Below are positions 56,907 through 64,000 of a stretch of DNA of 64,000 nt, piece after piece. The translations under genes were made by a program, and so were the position numbers. Source of the DNA: Trissonchulus latispiculum (taxonomy: Eukaryota > Nematoda > Enoplea > Enoplida > Ironidae); contig JASAND010015452.1 in NCBI GenBank assembly GCA_030248195.1, positions 55,937 to 119,936 on the forward strand, given 5' to 3'. Every line of letters starts with the position of its first letter. Positions within the stretch are counted from its first letter, which is position 1. Below the pieces are notes generated by a model. The model was not told the DNA's origin, ran no database searches, and saw only the letters and a program-made list of their open reading frames with translations.

Positions 56907-58377
56907 ATGGGGGACAAAAATGTAGGGAAATCTAAAGTTGACGGGTGGGTCGCTGAAAAGAATCTCGTCCTCCAGTTTCACGGGTGTTTTTTCCATGGAC
57001 ATGGGTGTGAGTTAGACAGAAATAAAGATCCGAATGACAGAAGGCAAAAAAGTGAAAGAACAGAAAGTGTATCGCAGGCTATTAAAGATGGGGGTTTTGA
57101 TTTGATTGAAAAGTGGGAGTGTGAGTTCGATAAAGACTTAAAAGAATCAAAGGACATGCAAGAGTTTATGGACGAACATTTCAACTTTCCTAAGAAAAAA
57201 TCAATCCTTACTTTTGGTGAGACGGTCACTCAGGTTCAAGCTAATACACTTTTTGGACTAGTTGAGGTAGATATTGAGGTACCTGAAGATAAAACGAATA
57301 CTTTGCTGAGATGACTCCTATATTTAAAAATGTCGAAATTACTAGGGAAGACATCGGGGATCATATGAGGAAGTTTCGCGAGGAAAATGGCCTGATGGCA
57401 CAACCTAGGAGGGGACTGATTGGAAGTTATTTTGGCAAAAACATTCTCCTAGCTACTCCCCTGATCAAGTGGTATCTAAAACATGATCTCAAAATTACAA
57501 AGATTCACCAAGCAATAGAATTCAAACCTAAACCCTGTTTTAAAGAACTGGGAGACGAGGTTACCTACCATCGATCTGCTGCTGATTCTGATCCGGACCA
57601 GCAGTCAAGGGGGAAATGTTTAAACTTTTAGGAAATTCTTATTATGGTAGAACTATAACAAACGTGGAAAAACATACGGACTTAATATTGTCAGAGATAA
57701 ATTTTGTCAGAGATCTAGTGCAAGTAGAGAGGTAAATGGTTGGAGATTCAGAAGACTAGATGATTTAGGAAATGGAGTTTACGAAGTTCAATCAGCCAAA
57801 TCCAAAGTTGTCCACAGACTCCCTGAGTTAGTAGGGTTCTTTGTCTACCAATACGCAGAATTAAGGATGCTAGAATTTTATTACGATTGCCTCAAACCAA
57901 ACCTACGACCGGGGACGTTTCAACTTTGTCAGATGGACACCGATTCCCTATACTTTGCCTGCTCCTCTACTGATTTAAATGACTGTGTCCCACCCGAAAA
58001 TAAGGAAAGCTGGAAAATTGCTTTTAAAAACTTCTTTGTATTAGATCCTACCCAAAAAAAGTGTACCCGGGCTGTTTAAAGAAGAGTGGAAGGGTAAGGG
58101 AATTATAGCTCTCTGTAGTAAAACTTATTAAGCATTGGGTGAAACTAATAAGGTGAGTCATAAGGGTGTCAGTAAAAGCCTCAATCCGTTCACCATGGAA
58201 GACTTCAAAGAGGTGCTAAAAACTGGTTGCACAAAGTCGGGGGAAAATAGGGGCCTTAGTAATATAAATAACGACATGATGATGTACCATCAAATTAAAA
58301 ACGCTCTAAGTTATCTTTACCCTAAACGCGAGGTGTTGAGCGATGGTGTTACTACGAAACCACTGCTAAAATGAACA
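56907..58377 (+). pseudogene. DNA polymerase B2, palm motifs B and C to thumb (right copy)
   Basis: Frames 56907-57314, 57311-57631, 57867-58079 and 58135-58374 carry FHGCFFHGHGC (a region seen in transposon-type B2 polymerases), motif B (LLGNSYYGRT), motif C (DTDSLYFA) and a thumb end (NALSYLYPKREVL). Frameshifts near 57312 and 57630 are shared with the left arm; one near 58060 is private. The left copy lacks everything after 58162. Confidence 0.85.
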
Positions 58378-58772
58378 ACATATTTACTAAACCCACTAAC
58401 ATAAATTGGAAATGTATTCGCATAATAACACCTGAGAATAATGATATATAAGAAGAAGAAGAAGCTTATACAAAACCCTAAAAAAATATAAAAATACAAA
58501 ACGACAAAAACACGAAAAAGCATAAAAACCCAAAAACACCACTAATGCGGCGTGGGCGAATGCTCAGTAGGTTCCCAAGCCCTTCTGGTATACCGGTAAA
58601 ATCGCAGAGGAGACACTAAATTAGTACTATATGAAAGCCAGGTAAATGAGGACCCCAGGAGGGCAGTCTCAATCCAATGATTGAGGCATGAAACGGGTAT
58701 ACTATACTACTCTCAAAACCTTAAAAATATCAAGATTTAAGGAAAGACTGAAACTAGTTTCAGTCCGAATTT

Positions 58773-58955
58773 CAGTCTTTTACCCAATATAGTTTCAGTT
58801 TCAGTTTCAGTCGTCTGCCTAAAAATGTTTCAGTTTCAGTTTCAGTTTCAGTTTCAGGTCTCTTCTCAAAATAGTTTCAGTTTCAGTTTCAGTGACTGAA
58901 ACTGAAACCTGTACAAACTGAAACCTAGTTTCAGTTTCAGTTTCAGTGACTGAAA
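58773..58955. repeat. (TTTCAG)n repeat with inverted blocks
   Basis: Runs of TTTCAG hexamers and inverted CTGAAA units. Confidence 0.85.
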
Positions 58956-59557
58956 CATCACTGCAATCAAATCAGGAGAACATAATTTGTAACAATATGA
59001 CTATATACACGCTATGTAGTGAAGGCTGTTAAAATGCTTGTTGTGGGAACGCATACGAGAATGCCGACATTGTGAATTGTGAAAACTGCATTTAACATCG
59101 AATCAAGGAATCCTTTCTTCTGGTTAACGTTTGTGGTTTGTTTAGAGACTTGGTTGTGACACAAGAAAGTGCGCTTCGGAATTGAAGCAAGTTGACTGTC
59201 GATGTTTGCTTCCTTTAATTACGAAAAGAGGGGTTGGTGAAATTGAAAAGGTTGATCCAAGTATATGTCAATATATCAAATCAACTGAATTGGCTAACGA
59301 CAAATTTGGGGACTAGATTTTGAAAAGCCCCGGCTTGAGTGAAGCTACCTATTGGATATTAATCGTCCTCGTCCTGAAGAGCGTTCCAAATTTGCTAGAA
59401 TTATTTGTGTTATCTCAACTGCCGCTGCTTAATTGGAAATTTTTTCAGACATTAGATTTTTTGAAAAGCGTCATCTGAGACAGCCGCCCAAACAGGAGGG
59501 TTCATAGATTTCTTAATTCTGTATTATACAAATCTTCTTGAAACTTTCACATTTCAG

Positions 59558-59960
59558 AAGCGGCTATGCTCTGCTACGAGTGTACTATTCGTCGCTTTCC
59601 TTTGCTAAATATACCGAAAACTTGCATGCAAGCGTAAGTTTAATTTTCGGATGTTTTACAGATATTCTGCTTTATGCTGTTACAGCTTTTTCAGAATGAT
59701 CATGAATAATGCACGGAGCAAACCTTATTCACTTTTCTTACTAATTAATTTTTCTTATTAATGAGCCAACACGCTTTTCCCTTATTATGCTTATGCCCGA
59801 ATCTTGAAATAGTATGAAACAGTAAATGTCTTCCTTTTAGAGCATTAGCGCTGATTTGGGTTCAGTTTTTGGAATCGCATTGGGGATGTCTGTAATCAGC
59901 ATGGTGGAATTACTGTTCTTATTTCCAGTACGAATGGTCAATGGGGTAATAAGGCGTTGA
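59558..59960 (+). CDS. DEG/ENaC sodium channel, 3' exons
   Basis: Exon 59558-59633 (acceptor cacatttcag, donor GTAAGT, phase 2 to 0) encodes the pre-pore strand LLRVYYSSLSFAKYTEN. Exon 59841-59960 (acceptor ttccttttag) encodes the pore helix ISADLGSVFGIALGMSV, with the G-x-S selectivity filter (GMS) and the conserved Glu that follows (VELLFLF), then stops at TGA. A donor AATGGG|GTAATA at 59946 is an alternative end. A candidate Cys-rich upstream exon begins at 59145 (acceptor gtttgtttag; CDTRKC, DCRCLLP), but no clean phase link to 59558 was found. The 5' part is missing; the polB palindrome lies immediately upstream. Confidence 0.8.
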
Positions 59961-60344
59961 TTGGAGCTGAAACAGGCGAATACTCAAAGCTTTAGCTTAA
60001 ACTGCTACTTAAACATTAGTACTTTATCAATCAAGTATTATGCCATTAAAACTCGACAGTGTACGTATATTGAAAAAGAACAATTCTCATCTGTATGCAT
60101 TATCAGGACGAGAGCAACTCCCTAGCAGACCTGATTTGCTTACTGCATTAACGTTTGAATTCATCAAATATGAATAATGCCCAAATATAATGCTAATCTT
60201 TCGTTCATGGGTTATTGTGTGATCGCAATGCAACTTGAAAGCCCGTAATGTTTCACTTGAAGCTTGTAGTTTTCTTGAAAAATGTTTCGAATTAATTTGT
60301 TTGCTGCAATATATTTGAATAATCACGGTGAATTTTCAATACAT

Positions 60345-61075
60345 ATATACGTAGTTGCATCCTTACTATGCCGGGATGCCCTTTGTGGGCAAAGCACAAC
60401 AGCTTCGAAATAAGGGCATTCGGCAAAATAATGCGTCGATGCTGTCTTGTTAAGAATTTGTCATCCGTAGCGATGTCGTTTCTGAAACCCCAGTAACGTT
60501 TCAGCTCACTTGTAGTTTGATTTGATTAGGCCATCCTTGTTGAATGAACAAACTAACTTTTTTGGAGGTTTCATCTTTGTTGGTTTTTTCTCGGAGACGG
60601 TAGATGGCGATTCCATCACTGCAATTTGTTATAATCCGTAATAAGGATCGACAACGCTGTTACTTGGTGTGGGAAAACGGGAAAGAGCTTCAGCAACAAC
60701 ATTTACGGAGCCTTTCCTGAATTCCGCTGTAAATCGAATTCAGCCAGACGTTCATACCATCCCTAGAACTTAGCTGACTTTTTTGAGCCGCCAAACCTCC
60801 CAGCAACGTTTTAAGAGCTCTATGGTCCATCATTAATGTGAAAGGTACCTCCAATCAAAATTTTTTCCCAATTTTTGCAGACGTACATGCAAGATAGTGC
60901 CTCCTTTTCCCCGCGGCATAGCGTCATGAATATGTGCCAAAATGTACCTTGCAAAATGCAAAATGCTAATGTTGACAGAATCGGCTTGGCATGAAGATTG
61001 TAGGATGCGGCTGATAATTGGAACCGTCTGTAAGCTTTCAATAGATAAGAAAAGGTTATGATAGGGCCAAGGCAT
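60345..61075 (-). pseudogene. Ty3/gypsy pol fossil (RNase H to integrase zinc finger)
   Basis: On the minus strand, in several frames, are EKEALSCMYVCKNWEKIL, MDHRALKTLLGG, WYERLAEFDLQ, NVVAEALSRFP and AHKGHPGIVRM, in the normal gypsy order. These are RNase H, its end, the linker and the HHCC finger of integrase. Frameshifts and stops separate them. Similarity ends near 60345 with no LTR seen. Confidence 0.8.
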
Positions 61076-61876
61076 GAAAATGTACCCAGATTACGAAACA
61101 GCGTATGACACCAAAGGAAAACGTGTTGTCGGTAACAGCATTTCTTGCAACGGTTCTTGCATTGCCGCTAGTTTGTTTATTATTCTGGTCAACATTTGTG
61201 TCCCCTTATTCTCGAGATTGACTGGACCAATCTGGATGAAATTCTGAGTGTAAAATGTAAGTTCACTTGAAGCGGTACCGGAAGTGCGAAACTTCCAGGA
61301 TTCCGGGAATAAAGGCTCCTGGAATGTTGAAAAATGGTAAGGGGGCCAAGGATAAGGTTAAATTTTTTGTCTCCGATTTTGCTCAGAAGTTGGGCATAGG
61401 CTAATTCGATGGTGCTGATTTCGATTAGGAAATTGAAATTTAAGGAATATTTAAGGATGTTGAGATATTTACAAAAATTCTGAATTTTTAAAAGCTCTCC
61501 CGAAGATGGCAGTATGGACTCAAATGAGCTTAATTAATCAATTAATCAATTAAGCTCGTCGACCTGAGCAACTTTACTGCTTGCGACAATTTCCGCAAAT
61601 GCGCCTAGTGAAAGTTATGGCTGAAAATCTTAAAATTCAAAAATTCCCGACAAAAAACGAATTTTTAGAAATTGTACTAAAAGTGGTCGATATGGTACCC
61701 CTTTTCAGAGATCTCAGCGAGTAGAAGAACAGTTGTAATAGCACCAGTGTGAGAATGTTCCGGTCAAAGATAAATTTGAGATTTGAGTTGAACCCTTTGA
61801 TAAAAGCAAAAGGGCTGCGACAACCCGTTGATACCGGTAGAGGATATATTGGTCTTGATTTGGGTAAGACCAGCTC

Positions 61877-62077
61877 CTAATCCAAAATACCGTTTGCAAA
61901 TTTGGGTCGAAAATGTTCTTTGTCAACTTTTGTAATAGTATCTCTTTGACAGATGCAAAGGCAGAACAGCATTACTCCATTTGTACTGATTCCTTTCCTT
62001 TCCTTTATGCCGTCAGAAAAAGCACAACACAGTTGCGCACAGAACGCAATACTCAGAGCGCAGAACAGTGTTAACAC
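61877..62077 (-). CDS. Candidate first exon with signal peptide
   Basis: The frame opens with a good signal-peptide-like sequence (MLTLFCALSIAFCAQLCCA) and continues to a stop at 61877. No downstream exon or domain supports it, so chance is possible. Confidence 0.25.
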   Translation of the reverse strand: MLTLFCALSIAFCAQLCCAFSDGIKERKGISTNGVMLFCLCICQRDTITKVDKEHFRPKFANGILD

Positions 62078-62223
62078 TAGCCTATAAAATTTTTGCCTCC
62101 ATATGCTAAGTAGTTTAGTTTTTCGTCTTGGTAGTTGTTTCGTACTTGGTAAGTTGGTCAGTACTTAGCTTGTAGTTCTGACTCATTGAATCTAGAAAGA
62201 GTCTGTAAGAGTGAATGTCTTAG

Positions 62224-62325
62224 AGCATTAGCGATGATTTGGGTTCAGTTTTTGGAATCGCTGTGGGCATGTCTGTAATGGCTGAATTATTGTTCTATGT
62301 CCAGTGCAAATGGTCAAGAGGATAA
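62224..62325 (+). CDS. Second DEG/ENaC pore-helix exon (isolated copy)
   Basis: The exon (acceptor aatgtcttag) encodes ISDDLGSVFGIAVGMSVM and stops at TAA 62323-62325. It is about 80% identical to 59841-59960 at DNA level and keeps GMS and the Glu. The copy extends past the stop to about 62370. No matching pre-pore exon was seen upstream, so it may be an alternative 3' exon, a tandem gene remnant or a pseudogene. Confidence 0.65.
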   Translation, partial: SISDDLGSVFGIAVGMSVMAELLFYVQCKWSRG

Positions 62326-63101
62326 TCAAGCACTGATTAGAGCTGAGGAAAACACGAATAGCTGAACGACGTAACTCTAACTTCAGCCTATTGCAACCTA
62401 TTTCATTAAAATTAAGGTGGCGGTTACTAAACAAATTCAATCGTGTGCGTATTAAAACGATTAAGAAATGCCTGAACGCACTGCCTTTTTGACGACCTCC
62501 TCCAACATTCTCCACCCCTGTACATCGCTGTCCACATACTAAATGATTAATACGTTGCACGTTTTTCGCCTGAAATACATTTATTTCGGAAAATAAATGT
62601 TTGCTAATCCCGAAAAAAATAATGTTGTTTTCTGGGATTCGCTTCATAAAACCCACATATCTAAGACCCTAAACTTGCAACTCAGACAAACTAATGATTT
62701 GGATGTTATATTAAGGGCTAATTAAGGGCATATATTTAATTTTCTATAATCGGAGCAGTTCTTAAAACTTCGAACAGCTGCAAAGTTGAAGTTAGTCCCA
62801 CCCGTTGATGTCCACTCTCTCAGTCTATGTACTTAATGCTTAAGCATTATTTGATACTCCACAAACTCGTCATATGCTTTAAAGGATATAGGAGGGTCAC
62901 GGATGCCCATGTTAAACACTAAAAATTACAAATTGCGAAATGGCTAAAACACTTTGTTTTTGTTGCGCCTGTGGATAAGCTTTGATGGATAAAAACCTTT
63001 AAGGATTTTTAAGTCAAAAGTATGTGGCCAGATTATAACTAATATCAACCAATAAATCAATCCAAACACTTTTCATTACAGTAGTTTGTGATTTTATACA
63101 G

Positions 63102-63477
63102 TTAATGTCGGCTGTCCAGAATCACCGTACATTGAAATTTTGCCCAAAATGATGTATTGTATGGGTATCGAGCAACTTAATGGTAACAATGAACGGGTTC
63201 CCTATGTTAATTCTTAGGAGAAACTGTGCTACGAGGACTGAGAATTGAATTTGACAAGACGCTAATTGATTGCCAAAAGGATATCTGTAACAGCAGTTTA
63301 ACTATTTTAATTAGTGGACTCCATAACAATTTTCTCTACACAGAATTAGTGTTCAGCTTTTTAATATCTTCCATTCAGTTAAATGTTGTCCTGGCATAAT
63401 ACTGATGACGGATTCTGGGGAGGTTCATTCATTAGCGTTAAACTGGGAAAAACTAAATTGTTTCAGTTCCGAAAGTT
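63102..63477 (+). CDS. Candidate Cys-rich secreted-protein exons
   Basis: Exons 63102-63182 (acceptor ttttatacag, donor GTAACA; NVGCPESPY, MMYCMG) and 63379-63477 (acceptor cttccattcag, donor GTGAGT; VKCCPGIILM, LNCFSS) are both phase 1-1. A middle exon from 63218 (acceptor taattcttag; DCQKDICNSS) fits in phase if a 35-nt intron and a weak donor near 63309 are accepted. The style matches the shuffled exons at the left of the window, but the family is not recognised. The rest would lie beyond the right edge. Confidence 0.45.
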
Positions 63478-64000
63478 GTGAGTAATCATTCAAACATGCG
63501 AAGCCAAAGTTACAGCAAGTCACGTTGAAGAAACTTCAATGATGAGAACAACGGATCCTGGACATGCAGAAACTAAACTGCATGCAGGGAACCCTTTACA
63601 ATTGGCAGCTCACATGTTGCTACCAGCCTTCATATTCCAATATAAACCTTCTGCCAACTACTTTCGACCAAACTAATTATTCTAACGAATAATAAGAAGT
63701 AATTCCATTATTTGTACGAATCCAAGTAATTCTATCTGTTTATTGAATATTTGCAGCTAATATCAATAACTTGTAGGAAAACGACCTGTAGCAGAATGAT
63801 ATTAAGAATGGAGACTCAGTCTTGTTGGCTTGTTCGTAGAATTTGATCCGTGAAGTGGCGATTAATAATGGCAAAACAACATAACTGTTGAAATGCAGAA
63901 AATGCACGACGTCTGAATTTGAAGTTAAACGGCTACGCATTGAATAGCAAGTCAAACGGCTACGCATTGAATAGCACCCAGTTATCAAGGTTTCAAACCT
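63478..64000. other. No gene recognised
   Basis: Presumed intron or intergenic sequence. It contains a 24-bp direct duplication (ACGGCTACGCATTGAATAGC) near 63930 and 63957. Confidence 0.5.

Larger units (their letters stand above)
52604..58162 (+). mobile_element. Right arm of head-to-head polB transposon palindrome
   Basis: This is the mirror copy of the left arm. The centre, CATCCAAATTGGATG near 52603, is itself palindromic, and the first 100 bp on each side match less well than the rest. Homology ends at 58162, but polymerase coding continues to 58377, so the right copy reaches further 3'. The true 3' terminus of the element was not identified. Confidence 0.85.

Noticed and set aside
45250..58162. 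Long terminal inverted repeats of a single Polinton
   Set aside because: The repeated arms contain the polymerase gene itself in opposite orientation and meet at the centre. That is a dimer, not terminal repeats around a unique interior.
1..64000. CRISPR arrays, rRNA genes or bacterial operons
   Set aside because: No regular spacer-repeat array or rRNA-like sequence was seen, and the genes have introns.

Overview
This window looks like a eukaryotic nuclear genome of an invertebrate animal. It is AT-rich, its genes are split by GT-AG introns, and it is crowded with foldback elements, LTR fossils and a DNA-polymerase transposon. The gene content suggests a nematode, possibly an enoplean such as a mermithid. 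That assignment is an inference from family knowledge (Kunitz plus lustrin-type cysteine domains in one secreted protein, a DEG/ENaC channel, a class-B GPCR, a C-type lectin with a mucin stalk) and was not tested by any search.

Layout. Bases 1-16,000 (+ strand): one or two genes for modular secreted proteins. The first part (EGF-like, linker, FN3, stop at 3837) and the second part (Kunitz, two lustrin domains, degenerate Kunitz, Kunitz, two lustrin domains, Cys-rich helical module, Kunitz, stop at 15950) are built almost entirely from symmetric phase-1 exons. The second part stays in frame across ten exons (687 codons), including a 19-nt microexon. Bases 16,250-18,250: two foldback elements. 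Bases 19,960-25,506 (- strand): a nine-exon seven-transmembrane class-B receptor, with a 1.0-kb deleted LTR retrotransposon (identical 90-bp LTRs, GTATC target duplication) 71 bp beyond its start codon. Bases 26,600-31,480: repeats with no recognised gene. Bases 31,484-35,213 (- strand): a C-type lectin domain / Thr-rich stalk / membrane-anchor gene whose first exon was not found; a 1.08-kb inverted-repeat element lies in one intron. Bases 35,980-40,670: more foldback elements and two tRNA-derived repeats.

Bases 44,024-58,500 hold the most unusual structure. Two copies of a self-replicating-type transposon, encoding a protein-primed family-B DNA polymerase (DNA_pol_B_2) and a C2H2 zinc-finger protein, lie head to head as a giant palindrome centred near 52,600. 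The left arm is broken at 45,250, where it meets a NADAR (YbiA-like) coding segment, and is interrupted by 1,686 bp containing no T at all. Both arms carry three tandem core-promoter units, each with TATA, an initiator and a DPE-like GGTCG at identical spacing. Some polymerase lesions are shared by both arms and others are private to one.

Bases 58,700-64,000: the 3' end of a DEG/ENaC channel gene and a second isolated pore-helix exon (+), a Ty3/gypsy pol fossil (-), and candidate Cys-rich secreted-protein exons running toward the right edge. The host genes are unrelated secreted or membrane proteins with no sign of a shared pathway; the transposon parts form a coherent unit (promoters, zinc-finger protein, polymerase).
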